Shown here one piece after another: positions 22,607 through 32,993 of a stretch of DNA of 64,000 bases (positions are counted from its first letter, which is position 1; each line of letters opens with the position of its first letter). Source of the DNA: Sarocladium kiliense (lineage: Eukaryota; Ascomycota; Sordariomycetes; Hypocreales; Sarocladiaceae); assembly GCA_030734395.1 (NCBI GenBank), contig JAUZTG010000015.1:62001-126000 (forward strand), read 5' to 3'. Below the pieces are notes generated by a model. That model saw only the letters and a program-made list of their open reading frames with translations, was not told the origin of the DNA and did no database searches. The translations under genes and the position numbers were made by a program.

Positions 22607-22972
22607 AAGGAGTCGTAGAACTCAATAACGATGGTGTTCCGATGTATCCAGGTTAGAGGTTGTCGCGGGGTAAACTTGGAATCCACCCGACATTGTCGAG
22701 GCTGGGCGGTCAGAGCCGGCAAAATGACACAGTATGGATAAATCAGCGCAAACTTATGATCACATGTTCCCGCCCATTCAACAAACTCTCAGGTCAGTGC
22801 CTCACAGCCAGGGACTCTGCAACTTGCACTGTCAAAATATTGCATCACAATCTCCTGCAACAACCCAGAGTCAGCCGTTCATCTAAAACTTTCCATCGCT
22901 ACGGCTGGATCTACACCAAGCGACTTCCCTGGCAGACACCATCGATGTATTGTGCGATACCATAGGAACGGG

Positions 22973-23065
22973 ATGCCCGATTCTGGTTGCAAGGTGTGCG
23001 TGAATGGCACCGGTATCACAGACAAGGGTCAGATTTGCCCTCAGTGCGGCGAGAAGAAAAATTAA
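22973..23065 (+). CDS. 30-aa peptide with two CxxC motifs
   Basis: The frame begins MPDSGCKVCVNGTGI, continues through TDKGQICPQCGEKKN and stops. The two CxxC pairs, each followed by a Gly-rich turn, are the pattern of a single zinc ribbon or of a DnaJ-type CxxCxGxG half repeat. At 30 residues it would be missed by usual length cut-offs. It is preceded by a stop in frame. Evidence is the motif alone. Confidence 0.4.
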   Translation: MPDSGCKVCVNGTGITDKGQICPQCGEKKN

Positions 23066-23355
23066 GATTGATATCTGGGCATTTTTTGGGTTGGTAGTGT
23101 TTGCGAACCATGTCTCTTGACATACTAACCTGAGATAGCGGATCGGAGGGATGAAGCGACTCGAGAAGGATGGTGGGAGTTCTTAGGCTTAGACCAACAA
23201 TCTGGCATACTGGAGGTGATCAAATTGACTTCTAGCCGACGAATGGTTTCTAAACCTGCTGACCATGCATCACCTCGCAAAATTCTCCAAGTTGTACTAT
23301 TCGCAAGGCTCCCAAAGCGCTAATTTCTTCGGCTTCTTTACCATCGGGCATGGGA
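23066..23355. other. Intergenic
   Basis: Nothing is recognised between the small CxxC peptide and the minisatellite. Confidence 0.3.
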
Positions 23356-23365
23356 TGGAGTGGAG

Positions 23366-23520
23366 GTGCAAAGTAGTGCAGAGAGGTGCAAGTGGTGCAG
23401 AGAGGTGCAAGTAGTGCAGGGAGATGCAAGTGGTGCAGAGAGGTGCAAAGTGGTGCAGAGAGATGCAAGTGGTGCAGAGAGGTGCAAAGTGGTGCAGAGA
23501 GGTGCAAAGTAGTGCAGAGT
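23366..23520 (+). repeat. Minisatellite, 19-20-bp GTGCAGAGAGGTGCAAAGTG unit
   Basis: About eight units of 19-20 bp follow one another. Each unit is a doublet of a GTGCA-headed 9-10-mer. It belongs to the same family as the tract at 20270-20395. Open frames on both strands here arise from the repeat. Confidence 0.85.
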
Positions 23521-23855
23521 GTTTTGGTACTGACCCAGGGCCGACAATCCCTGCTCGATATGCAAGGCTGTTCTTCATGACCGCTATAGTGAGCTATGTT
23601 CGTGGTCCTACATGCTGGGTTAAGCATCCCGTATCCGCACTAATGCATGTCTGGTCGTCCCGACGAAGTCGTATCACCATGTCGATGCACGGTGAACGGT
23701 GGCTAGCTGAAGTACAGGGAGTTCCTGCGAAGAAGCTGAGTTTGCCAACCAGCCATATCCAACAGCCTTGTTCGCCTCAGCATATGATGCAGGTTGACGT
23801 GGTCAGTGATCAGCCATGAAGTGTTATATCAGGCTCCGTAGCTGGAACGGCGGTC

Positions 23856-23862
23856 TATAAAA
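23856..23862 (+). promoter_or_regulatory. TATA box
   Basis: The sequence TATAAAA lies 88 bp upstream of the ATG at 23950. A pyrimidine-rich CTGTCTCTCAACAG stretch downstream of it is a plausible transcription start. This supports the gene at 23950. Confidence 0.55.
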
Positions 23863-23949
23863 GGAGATGGCTGTCTCTCAACAGAGAAATTAACGACAGA
23901 AAATCCTCCAGTCAAAGGAAGTACATCGTCTCAAATTTCTTAACGCAAT

Positions 23950-24875
23950 ATGGCCGACAATACGAGCAATAGTGGTGCAGGAAGAGGCGTCAATGGTCCG
24001 TAACCAACACACTGGGATGAACCCTATCTAACAGCAGCAACAGATCAAGTCAAGAATGTCTTTATACGACCCACCGTAAACCCTTCTTTCAAGGCTTCCG
24101 GCTCAAGCGCAGCCGATGCACAGTCTGGGAAAGGTTTCGGTCATCCGGACCCTCTGAAGCCCCCTGTGAGTCCATTCAACCATTCACTAGAAGCCAACTG
24201 ACAGTGAGATCCAATTAGTCTGAGGATCCGTCTGACGCAATCCCTGGTCCCAGCGTCAGCCAGCCTGCGAGCAAAACTCGGTATTTTAACACAGCTAACT
24301 TTACTCCCATCGACATCGGTGACCAGAAGCACTCTCCAGGTCAAGACCCAGGTTCGGCTACGGCTGCAGCGCCCAAAGACTACCCAATAGATCTGGACAA
24401 ATTGAGCCTGAAAGTCCCTATCTCCAACACTGGAAATGGTGGCGGGAAACCCACGAGCAGACCTGAGAATCTTGCTATGGATATCAATGATCCGAACGAT
24501 TCTCCAGCTCAGGAGCCGCCTCCGACTTCGACTGCAGCAACTGCTCCGCCCACTCCTGAACACGAAGCCACAGTGAGCGAGGATTTCCACTACGGAATAG
24601 ACCTAGACAAGTTGGGTCTGGAAGATGATTTTTTAAAGAATCCGGATGGCGTTACGAGGGGAGCTCCAGAGGCAGTTCTTGCTCCGGCCCGGTCTCGAGC
24701 GTCGGATGAAATGCCACAGGCGTCTGATCCCGAGAAGGGCCCGGAGACAAATCCGTCCACGAAAAGAGGACGCAAAGACAGCCATCCTGGCGGTTCTAAG
24801 GGTGACGAATGTACAGATATGGATGAGCTGCTGGAGAAGGCCGATCCGGAGTCGATAAAGGGCTTGAACTTTTAA
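23950..24875 (+). CDS. Disordered hypothetical protein, 274 aa
   Basis: Exons 23950-23995, 24044-24165 and 24219-24875 join in frame. The first intron ends in two alternative AGs six bases apart (CAGCAACAG), both in frame. The protein is hydrophilic, Pro/Ser/Asp-rich and predicted disordered. A motif recurs: DYPIDLDKLSLKVP and FHYGIDLDKLGLEDDFLKNP. It ends MDELLEKADPESIKGLNF. A KRGRKDSH stretch may be a nuclear signal. No family is recognised. The TATA box upstream and the clean splice sites support a real gene. Confidence 0.6.
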
Positions 24876-25379
24876 AAGAGAAGGAGATCGAGAGATAGTC
24901 CTTCTAATCACACATCTGTGTGATCCAGATGATACGACGAAACAAAAGAAGGATTATTCTTATTCCCTACATGTACTTCTCCTTTCATACTGAGGGAATA
25001 CCACAGTCATTACCCAGTGATTCCTCTCATAACAACCTGAGCAGTACTATTATGTGACACCTTAAGAACCCGTGTGGCGATAGCGTAACTTGATTCATTT
25101 GAGCATCTGCAACCTGGCCCTGGATTGTAGCACCCATCTCTCCAGCTGACGTTCATTCGTGTTAATCTGTTGCAACATGTGGAGCGGCACGACTGTCATG
25201 CGCCGGAACCGCCACAAGTGACTAGCCCATTCTCGTCAGTATGCCTTGAACTATGAGACTGATCCACGCCCCCTTTATTCAGCTGTGCATTGGGTCGAGA
25301 TCCCGTGTGAGGGGCGGTGCGAACTGGTCATCTTTGCGAACCCCTGACCACGCCGTGACCGTAGTACTTAAGTCCCACG
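24876..25379. other. Intergenic
   Basis: This is the 3' flank of the disordered-protein gene and the promoter region of the next gene. Nothing else is recognised. Confidence 0.3.
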
Positions 25380-26385
25380 ATGCCAGATGCTGAACCCAGG
25401 GCATGGGATCCATCAGCGTCCATCAATCTGGTATCTTTAACTGATATGGATGCCAACCGTCTCTCTCGTGGCCTTGTGCTTGCTTCCTGTGGAGCTAGCA
25501 TTCTGGCGTGTCTTTTGCGAGTGCACCGCATCTATCTTGTGCAGAAGCAAGGTGCTGGTACCAGCCACGCCACAGAAAGGTTGAGTACCAGGTATTACTA
25601 CGCCTTTTTGTTCATTGTTATCGCCCAGGTGATCGCCTCTCTCAGCACAGACATCTCTTTTGCAGTACTGGCACTTGTTAAGGGAGGTGACTGGCTGATG
25701 TTTACATCCAGCTCTGTCGTCCTTTGGAGCATGATAGGGCAGGTAAGAGCACGTCAGTCCACGAGCCTTTTCATAGCTAACGAGACGAAACCAGAGCTGT
25801 TGGAGAGCTGGCTCGTGGCATGCTGAACAACGATCTTTCCATCCTGTGATCTTATTTTGTGCCCTCGTGCTCTGTTTCAGTGTCTTCCTTGCGGGTATCG
25901 GCCTAGCCGAGAGGAGACCGAACGTCGCGGTATGCATGCTGCCCGTCAGTGCCGGATTGTTTCGAATATGGATGGCTTGCGAGTGGCTGACCTTCATACG
26001 GGAGAAACGTGGGCCTGTGGCCAGGCCAGGCGGGAATACATTCCGCAACACACCCAAGATCCGCCAGATGCTGGGTCACCTCGTTATACAGGCAGTCTCG
26101 ACCTTCGGAATAGTCGTTGCTTGCTCTGTAGCTGGCACACAGCTTGGCTCGGATCCCGGCTCCTCTCTCCGACTTGGAATAATACCCGTTAGTTGCACTC
26201 AAGTCTTGCGGTGATCTCTACTAACTGTTCAGAGTATTTCTGTCACATATGGGTTCCATGATGCCTTCACGGAGGTCTGGATGCTAGCGAACCAATTGTG
26301 GGACGCTCTTCGCCGGCGAATGATGATGAATCTCAGTGCATCGACGGACGAGTTAGAGCTTGTATCTTCTCAGAGCATGCACTAA
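25380..26385 (+). CDS. Multi-pass membrane protein, 302 aa
   Basis: Exons 25380-25742, 25795-26187 and 26233-26385 join in frame through GTAAGA...CCAG (52 nt) and GTTAGT...TTCAG (45 nt) introns. About six or seven hydrophobic segments are visible: GLVLASCGASILACLL, YYYAFLFIVIAQVIA, TSSSVVLWSMIGQ, VILFCALVLCFSVFLAG, AVCMLPVSAGLFRIW and LVIQAVSTFGIVVACSV. The cytosolic tail ends ELELVSSQSMH. An internal ATG at 25447 (MDANRLSRG) is an alternative start. I do not recognise a transporter or receptor signature. Confidence 0.6.
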
Positions 26386-26787
26386 GTCTTGGTACATCTG
26401 TAGATGAAGTGAAGGTGACATGCCGGTGCCACGTCAGCCCGGGAGCCCTTCGACAGCCCCCGAGGTGCTTCCACATCATCACTGATGCTTCTTTCGATTC
26501 GAAAGTCCCTCGAGAGCTTACAGTGAGTTGCCTCACCGTGGATAGATGGTCCATTGGCACCCCCTTGGTCGGCATCTCCGTGTTCCTGCAGCAAGAAGGC
26601 GAAGCATGTTGGCTTGCGTTGTTCCAGCTGGCCACCCCTTGTCGACAGGAGGATGATCTCTGCCTACCATAGCCGAGGTTTTCAACCTCCTTGGTACATA
26701 AGGCTACTCTGCCCCCTTCCTCGGTGCCACAAACTCTCTTGTTTTTCCATCTCTCTCTGTTTCCTTGCACCAGCACTCACTGCAAAC
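26386..26787. other. Intergenic
   Basis: This contains the leader of the gene at 26788. The frame is open upstream of that ATG back to 26554, but residues there are Cys- and Pro-rich and unlike the protein. Confidence 0.35.
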
Positions 26788-27729
26788 ATGACCATTCTCA
26801 CCGAATTTCAGGAGTCTCCCGAAGTTACCATCAGTGATCCTGAGATCATTGTTATCAGCGATTATGATACCGACGATGACGACGACTACGAGTTCGAGGA
26901 CGTCCTGGGAGTCGATGCGACAGCCAAGATGGACAATCCCATTCAGCCAGAGGCGAAAGCAGATGCAGACGATGGTGATGGCGACGCCCAGGCTGGCATG
27001 GATGCTGTTGCTTGTGTACCTGAGACCCAACACGATTGGAAGACGAGTGACGAGCAGGCTTCTCCAGACGTGGCACCTCGTGGCGACTCCATCGAGGAGC
27101 CCGATTCAGTTGCGTACGATGATGGCGATAACGACTCAACGGTGGAAGCTGTCCACCTCGATCACAACGGCGTCGATTCTGGTATCTCCACTACTATCGG
27201 TGAAGTTGGGAATACTGTGAGGGATCTTGCCGTCGAGGTTGCCGCACCTCGCACTCGGCTTGCTGAAGTTGAATCTCAGCTTCGTCTCAGCTCCGTTCCC
27301 TGCCAATCGGCGACACCATCGAAGAAGCGGAAGCGGAGCGCCCCTACAAGCCGCAGGAGGGTCAAGGCCGCACCCACTGTCAACATCTCGGCAACACGGG
27401 CTTACGTGTACTGGAATGATTCGTCAGAATTTTCTACGTACACTTGGAGGCGTGGTCGGGGAGACTATTGTTGGGTCAGCGATGGGGAAGGAGAAAAGGC
27501 GGAGGAAGTCGATGGGGAATACTTGCTGTGTTATGCGACCAGTTTGTCCATTGAAGTGAGAGCAAATGCCGATTGGCCGCCTATTGAGTTAGAATTCAAC
27601 GAGAATACTGAGATGTTCGAGGGACAGGCGGGTTTCGGGAGCTGCAGGCTGGTGGTTGACTATCCAGTTGTGATGGACATGATGTGTGGGGGTAAGGGCG
27701 AGCATGTTGCTTTAGTTTCGCGCCACTAG
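26788..27729 (+). CDS. Acidic hypothetical nuclear protein, 313 aa
   Basis: A single exon encodes 313 aa. The N-terminal third is strongly acidic (IVISDYDTDDDDDYEFED). A basic cluster KKRKRSAPTSRRRVK near the middle looks like a bipartite nuclear signal. The C-terminal part is compact and Trp/Tyr-rich (YVYWNDSSEFSTYTWRRGRG, DYCWVSDGEGEK) and may be a small folded domain. I recognise no family. The gene ends about 50 bp before the truncated edge of the LINE. Confidence 0.5.
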   Translation: MTILTEFQESPEVTISDPEIIVISDYDTDDDDDYEFEDVLGVDATAKMDNPIQPEAKADADDGDGDAQAGMDAVACVPETQHDWKTSDEQASPDVAPRGDSIEEPDSVAYDDGDNDSTVEAVHLDHNGVDSGISTTIGEVGNTVRDLAVEVAAPRTRLAEVESQLRLSSVPCQSATPSKKRKRSAPTSRRRVKAAPTVNISATRAYVYWNDSSEFSTYTWRRGRGDYCWVSDGEGEKAEEVDGEYLLCYATSLSIEVRANADWPPIELEFNENTEMFEGQAGFGSCRLVVDYPVVMDMMCGGKGEHVALVSRH

Positions 27730-27780
27730 GTATGAACATAGTGCGCAGATCGTTTGATAGGCCCTGTTTTCTGCATCCAA

Positions 27781-30700
27781 TCATGCTATTTGCACTTCCA
27801 GTAGTATTTCCAATGCAAGGACCAGATCCCTTAATTCCGCGGCGTAAACAGTCGATGTAGCAGATGTGCCCATGTACTGTGTTCGTTTCGCGTCACTGTC
27901 GTCCAGCCGTATCGCTGGGGCAATCGCTGCAGATCCTACATGGCCGTTGATGCCGCTTCCATCCGTGTAGATGCGGATCCCCTCCGTAGCCATTGCGTCG
28001 TGTTCCTTGATGGCTTCGTCTGCTGATCCAGCGATGTGAACCAACGGCGGTGTCCACCACGGTGGGACAACATGCGGGATACGTTTCTCGAGATGAACTA
28101 GCTGCAAGTCGTACTTGCGCTCCAGTATGCTTGACAGGTGGTCGAGTGGACTTTGCAGCTCGCCCCGGGCCACGTCTCTGGATGTAGCCATGTCGACGTA
28201 CGTCGGGCTGGTCCTAATACGCATCGTGGTCTCGAGTGCTGTCTGCTCCAGTTGTTGAATTACCGGAAGTAGGTGCGCTTCGACGTCTACCGCTGCCCCT
28301 GCTGTTGTCCTGAAAGCCCCGGTGATAATCTGGCCTGCTCGTCTCTGAATCCTCTGAGCGGCCTTGATCATAGGCCCTTCTATCCCTGATTGCCCGGTGC
28401 CCGGTGCATGCCAAGCAGAGCAGCCGTACAGCATCTGCGGCACCACCATAGCCCGGTAGACTTGTCGCAGGTTTACCAACCCCGTACCCCATGTTGATGA
28501 GGCCAGGGCTGACAGAGCAGACAATCGCTTCGTTGCAGCTGCTTCCATCTTCTCTCGGTGAGGGCCCCACTGGAGTCTGGTGTCCAGCTGGACTCCAAGA
28601 TAACGACAAGACCGTGATGCTTTGATCGTGGCTTGCGGGAGGCGGAGAGCGTGTGTAGTGTTAAGCCTAGGATCTCTGGTGAAATGAACAAGCTCGTACT
28701 TTGCCGGTGCGAACTGTGACCCATGCTTCGACGCCCAGTCTTCAGCCTTCCGGTGAATGGCCTTCAAGGTCTTGCAGTTACGAGGCGCTGTCGGGCCGAT
28801 CGCCAGTATTGATGCGTCATCTATGTAGCCAACGGCTTCCGTCTCGCATCCGCTATCGTCCCCTTCTCCTTGCTCCTCCGTCTTGCACACTTCAATGAGA
28901 TCTGCGTTGTAGAAAAGATACAGAATCGGCGAGATACGTGAGCCTTGCGGGATACCTGTCTGGATTGCTGTCGAAGGGTCCGTGTACTCCTGGAGCTTAA
29001 GGCTGGTGGATCGGTCGGTGAGAAATGAGGCGACCCAATTCACGATCTTCTGGCTGACGCGGCGTTTCCTCAGGTTATGCAGCAGCCTTTCCTTGCATAC
29101 GTTGTCATACGCTCCAGACACATCGAGTAGCAACAGCGACGCTACCTTGCCCTCGGCCCATGCTCGATGTATGCGCTGGAGAAGGAAATGCATGGCGTGT
29201 TCAGTTGATGCAAGCTTCCGACCTCCCGTGTGTCGGCTGGGGAGAAGCCCGTGGGTGTCCGCCAGGTAAGACAGGCGGTTCGCCATGACCGCTTCTAATG
29301 CTTTCCCCAACGTGTTGAGGAGAGCAATTGGCCTGTACGCCTTCGGTTGGGCATAGTCGTCTTTGCCCGGTTTTCGGAGCACCACCGTGATGGCATCCCG
29401 AAAATGTGCTGGGCAGTACCCGAGTCGGAGACATGCATTGAACAGTATCTGGAGACGTGGGAGAATGATATCCAGTACTCGTTGCAGGATTCCATTCGTA
29501 ACTCCATCACCTCCTGGCGCCTTGTTAGGAGAGGCTCCGCGTATCGCTTTCTCAATCTCCGGCCCCGTGATGTCGGGGCATTCAATTGCCGGAGGGTACT
29601 GATAACCCTCAATGTCGGAGAGGTCTGCTCTGGCAGGGGGAGGGAAAAGGGATTGACGAAGCAACTGGGCTTTGTCCTGAGGCTCGTGGGCGAGCTCCCC
29701 ATTCGCCTTTAGCAGCGGAGGTGTACACGCTGGTGTCGTGTTGCCTCTATTCTTAGCCCACTTTACCAGATTCCAGAGGCCCGATTGTGACGCGGATGCA
29801 TCCTCAACCCTCTGGCGGTGGGTGTCTCGCAGTACCTTTTGGATATGTCGGCCTTTCCTGTTACGGGCCTTCCTGTAGGCTTCGTAATCATCTTCCTGCC
29901 TTGTTCGCTGCCATCGCCGTCGAAGACGCTGGACTTCTGCGCAGATGTCTTTGCACTCTTGATCAAAGCCTGCGATGGAGTGAGGCGACGGGGTCGACCA
30001 CGGGGTTGATGCATCGATCCCAGCTTCAAGAGCGCTGATGATCACGGAGACAGCGTCATCAATGCTCTCTTCACTTCTGAGCTCTATACTGTCGCTCGTT
30101 TCGAGGCGGCCCTCGACTGTCTGTCGGAGTATGCTCAGGTTTGTCTTTGCCCAGAGCCTTTTTCGTATCGGGACTGCTGGTTGCCATCTCCAGTCCAAGA
30201 CAAGGGCGATTGGAAGGTGGTCTGAGTCGCAGTCAAGGTCTCTGTCGATCATGCAATGAACTACTCGAGATGCCAGATCTTCCGAGGTGAAGGTTAGGTC
30301 GATTGTGGACTCTCCGTCTCTCCATCGGTGAGTGGGTGTTCCAGGCGGTGTGACAAGTTGAAGTTGGAGTTTAGCATTTTCGATAATCGAGATCAGTTGG
30401 TTAGCGCTGGCCCTGTCGCTCGTACGTCGAGATGACGCTGACCAGAGAGGATGATGTAAGTTGAAGTCTCCAAGGATGACGGCTTCGTCATGCGGCTCAA
30501 TCTTGCTGATTGTGTCGTCCAGCGTGAACAGTGTATCGGTTCCTACTTCGTTGTAGACGTTGACAATCTGGATCATCTTGCCGGATAGGGGCTCGCACAT
30601 CCGTAGTGAGATGATGTCTTTGGAGATGTACGAGACGCTCCATGCAGCAGCGTCGACACGCTTGTTGATGTAGAAACATACCCTCGTCCCGCCGTCTGCG

Positions 30701-30891
30701 AGGTACGTCAGGTGGAAGTTTTCCTTGAGCGGGTGGTAAGTTGTGTCGATAAATGGATTACGCCAGGGTTCTTGGATTGCCAAGATGTCGTACTCGAGGA
30801 TCCTGCGGTTTCGAAACATGCTGGCGAGGACGATATCCCTTGACTTCTGGACGTTGTACTGTAGAATTCGCAGCGTCTGGTGGCTTGTCAT
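27781..30891 (-). CDS. LINE ORF2: endonuclease / reverse transcriptase / partial RNase H
   Basis: From the ATG at 30891 the frame encodes 1036 aa. The N-terminal AP-type endonuclease shows LQYNVQ (N13), AIQEPW, GDFNLHHPLW, STIDLTF and SDHLPI. The reverse transcriptase shows KAYRPIALLNTLGKALE, LLLLDVSGAYDNV, IPQGSRISPILYLFYNADL and the catalytic YIDD at residues 689-692. The C-terminus begins RNase H with IRIYTDGSG (D977) and AAELRDLVLAL, then stops before the second half of the fold. The frame is open upstream to 31179, but the ATG at 30891 overlaps the ORF1 stop as ATGA, which fits reinitiation. Confidence 0.9.
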   Translation of the reverse strand: MTSHQTLRILQYNVQKSRDIVLASMFRNRRILEYDILAIQEPWRNPFIDTTYHPLKENFHLTYLADGGTRVCFYINKRVDAAAWSVSYISKDIISLRMCEPLSGKMIQIVNVYNEVGTDTLFTLDDTISKIEPHDEAVILGDFNLHHPLWSASSRRTSDRASANQLISIIENAKLQLQLVTPPGTPTHRWRDGESTIDLTFTSEDLASRVVHCMIDRDLDCDSDHLPIALVLDWRWQPAVPIRKRLWAKTNLSILRQTVEGRLETSDSIELRSEESIDDAVSVIISALEAGIDASTPWSTPSPHSIAGFDQECKDICAEVQRLRRRWQRTRQEDDYEAYRKARNRKGRHIQKVLRDTHRQRVEDASASQSGLWNLVKWAKNRGNTTPACTPPLLKANGELAHEPQDKAQLLRQSLFPPPARADLSDIEGYQYPPAIECPDITGPEIEKAIRGASPNKAPGGDGVTNGILQRVLDIILPRLQILFNACLRLGYCPAHFRDAITVVLRKPGKDDYAQPKAYRPIALLNTLGKALEAVMANRLSYLADTHGLLPSRHTGGRKLASTEHAMHFLLQRIHRAWAEGKVASLLLLDVSGAYDNVCKERLLHNLRKRRVSQKIVNWVASFLTDRSTSLKLQEYTDPSTAIQTGIPQGSRISPILYLFYNADLIEVCKTEEQGEGDDSGCETEAVGYIDDASILAIGPTAPRNCKTLKAIHRKAEDWASKHGSQFAPAKYELVHFTRDPRLNTTHALRLPQATIKASRSCRYLGVQLDTRLQWGPHREKMEAAATKRLSALSALASSTWGTGLVNLRQVYRAMVVPQMLYGCSAWHAPGTGQSGIEGPMIKAAQRIQRRAGQIITGAFRTTAGAAVDVEAHLLPVIQQLEQTALETTMRIRTSPTYVDMATSRDVARGELQSPLDHLSSILERKYDLQLVHLEKRIPHVVPPWWTPPLVHIAGSADEAIKEHDAMATEGIRIYTDGSGINGHVGSAAIAPAIRLDDSDAKRTQYMGTSATSTVYAAELRDLVLALEILLEVQIA

Positions 30892-32993
30892 AGAGATGCT
30901 GGTACGTCGATGCTGCCTGTGGTGGGAATTGTCCTGGTTCTTCCCGTATTGCCTTTCGCAGTCCACCCTGGGGTGAAGGATTGGTGGCTTCTTCGCGCTT
31001 CGTAGACCACTGTCAGGTTTTTGCTCCCATATTTCCTTCCTATGTGCCTGCGCAGCTCGGAAGCGAATGTGAAGTACTTGTCGCAGTACATGCAGTTCTT
31101 CATGCACTTCGCGATGATTAGGTCGGCATCTCGCGTTGGCCAGTTGTTGTAAATCTCCTGATGTTGCGGGCACTGGCAAGCACGGAATAGTGTTCCCTGG
31201 CTGGTACGTGGATCCGTAGCTACTGAAGTCATTGGCGAAGGGTCTGCTCCTTCATCGACAACTCCCGCGACATCATTCATCCAGTTGGCGCTATTGGAGG
31301 CGTCAAACTCCGACAGCCACGCGTCTGCTGCTTGTAGTGATAGCCCCTCTATTCCTTCCAATGGGTATGCTGAGGCGTACGGCTCGCTCTCTTGTTCACC
31401 ACCGATCCCTAGAAGGGGGTCAACGGGACCATCAAATTGGGGGTTCCTTAAGTGATCATGCTGCCGAGTGCCTTCTGCTTGCCGGTCCGTGTGTCCTTCA
31501 TCACCCGCGCCTGCTGGTGGTGTGACTAGGATTTGAATTCCTGTCTCACCCATGGTTCCAATGTCACCGGCGAGTTGTTGTCGTTGTTGTAAGGGCTCCG
31601 TTGCGTGACTCGTCCTAGGCTCTGGTATTGTTGTCGTTACAAGCTCCTCTGTCTGTTGGGCATCCGTCACAGCGCCCGGTTCGTGTTCGTCGCCGCCGCC
31701 CCGATTGGCGTGTATGTGCTGTGTGGTCCTCTCGACCGGTGTATCTCTCATTGGTACGTGCCAGTAGATGCTGCGAGCATCCTTTGCTTGTTCGACTCTC
31801 TTCAGTTCTTTTCGTCTCGCTGGGCAGGCATTGCTCCATGCAGTATGACCGTCCTTGCAAACTGTGCATCGAGGAGAGAATCCCTCCACTCCCCTATGCC
31901 GACAGTGTTTAGTCTCGTGATGCTCAGCGCAATAGCCACAAACTTGGGATGCGTTGCATTGAGTGGTGATGTGACCGTATTCGTAGCAACGGAAGCATTG
32001 CTTGATCCTGCAGGCTCGATCGTAGAGTTGACACTGGTGTATCTGGCCTTCCCAGGCCATGCCGGCGTATATTGCAGCATTCGCCATTCTTGGGTCCGTG
32101 AATTCCACCACTATGGAGGACGCTCGCTTAAGCTCTCCCTCCTTCGTAAGCCATCCGAGGTGGGATATTTTCGCTTGCGGGATGACCGTATGATTGCTTG
32201 CTAGCATTTGTTCGATGGTTGCCTTCTGCTCCCTGATGTTGATCGAGTTGGTGGGGATGCCATGGACAATCACCCCGTAAGTTGGCACGACGACTTCCGC
32301 ATGTTCGCCAAGTCCTCCAAGCCAGCCCAAGCTCTCCTTGAGCTTTGCTGCTTCAGTGGTAGTGCTGGTGAAAATCTGTATATCGCCACTTTTGAGCTGG
32401 TACGCGGCGACCACCTTTACCGATTTCGTTCTTGCGTAATTCCGAATGGATGCTGTCACTTGCTGTCGTACCCATGTTGTTGAGTGGGCTCGATAAAGTT
32501 CCGTAGTCACGGGGTCCTTGAGCTTGACCGTCACTGCTCTGTCTTTGTACGCAGTGACGGTGGGCTTGGCTCGAGTGGACGGGGTGGTGCCTGGTGTCGG
32601 TGGAGGAGGAGGCGGCGGTGCGCCCTTGCCCAGTGCTGCCACTTGGGCCCAGGACACAACTCCGCCACGTCTTCCCCCGAAATTAGCTGCATGAGGCGAC
32701 GTCGTGCTGACCCCAACGGAGTTCTTGATTATGGTGACGTCATGTTGAATGTTCTGTGTGCACTTGGCTGCGTCCTTGACCTGTTGGAGGATCTCACGTA
32801 GGGCTGGCTGTCTCAGCACCTTGCCGATCAGTCCAAGGGTGGAGTTCAGGTATGCTTGTACAGTGTTCCATGGCACCTGATTGTGTCTGCCTCTGTCTAC
32901 GGCCTGCAGTTGGCTACATACTTCCTTGAGGTATGTGGCGTGCTCGTTGATGTGTTCTGGGCCATTGTTGACCTGTGGCCACTTAGGCGCCAT
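30888..32993 (-). CDS. LINE ORF1: gag-like nucleic-acid-binding protein
   Basis: The frame gives 701 aa. It has a Pro-rich region, an RRM-like central part and CCHC zinc knuckles starting at C333 (CFRCYEYGHITTQC, VCGYCAEHHETKHC, CTVCKDGHTAWSNAC), as in ORF1 of Tad-like LINEs. It binds element RNA to form the retrotransposition particle. A long acidic/Gln-rich C-terminal half and a C2H2-like segment (CMYCDKYFTFASELRRHIG) follow. The stop codon shares four bases (ATGA) with the ORF2 start. Confidence 0.88.
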   Translation of the reverse strand: MAPKWPQVNNGPEHINEHATYLKEVCSQLQAVDRGRHNQVPWNTVQAYLNSTLGLIGKVLRQPALREILQQVKDAAKCTQNIQHDVTIIKNSVGVSTTSPHAANFGGRRGGVVSWAQVAALGKGAPPPPPPPTPGTTPSTRAKPTVTAYKDRAVTVKLKDPVTTELYRAHSTTWVRQQVTASIRNYARTKSVKVVAAYQLKSGDIQIFTSTTTEAAKLKESLGWLGGLGEHAEVVVPTYGVIVHGIPTNSINIREQKATIEQMLASNHTVIPQAKISHLGWLTKEGELKRASSIVVEFTDPRMANAAIYAGMAWEGQIHQCQLYDRACRIKQCFRCYEYGHITTQCNASQVCGYCAEHHETKHCRHRGVEGFSPRCTVCKDGHTAWSNACPARRKELKRVEQAKDARSIYWHVPMRDTPVERTTQHIHANRGGGDEHEPGAVTDAQQTEELVTTTIPEPRTSHATEPLQQRQQLAGDIGTMGETGIQILVTPPAGAGDEGHTDRQAEGTRQHDHLRNPQFDGPVDPLLGIGGEQESEPYASAYPLEGIEGLSLQAADAWLSEFDASNSANWMNDVAGVVDEGADPSPMTSVATDPRTSQGTLFRACQCPQHQEIYNNWPTRDADLIIAKCMKNCMYCDKYFTFASELRRHIGRKYGSKNLTVVYEARRSHQSFTPGWTAKGNTGRTRTIPTTGSIDVPASL

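Noticed and set aside
23366..23520. Possible CRISPR-like array
   Set aside because: Units are contiguous, without unique spacers, and the window is eukaryotic; these are minisatellites.
30892..31179. Longer ORF2 start for the LINE
   Set aside because: It overlaps ORF1 heavily; the ATG overlapping the ORF1 stop gives the normal N-terminus of the endonuclease.
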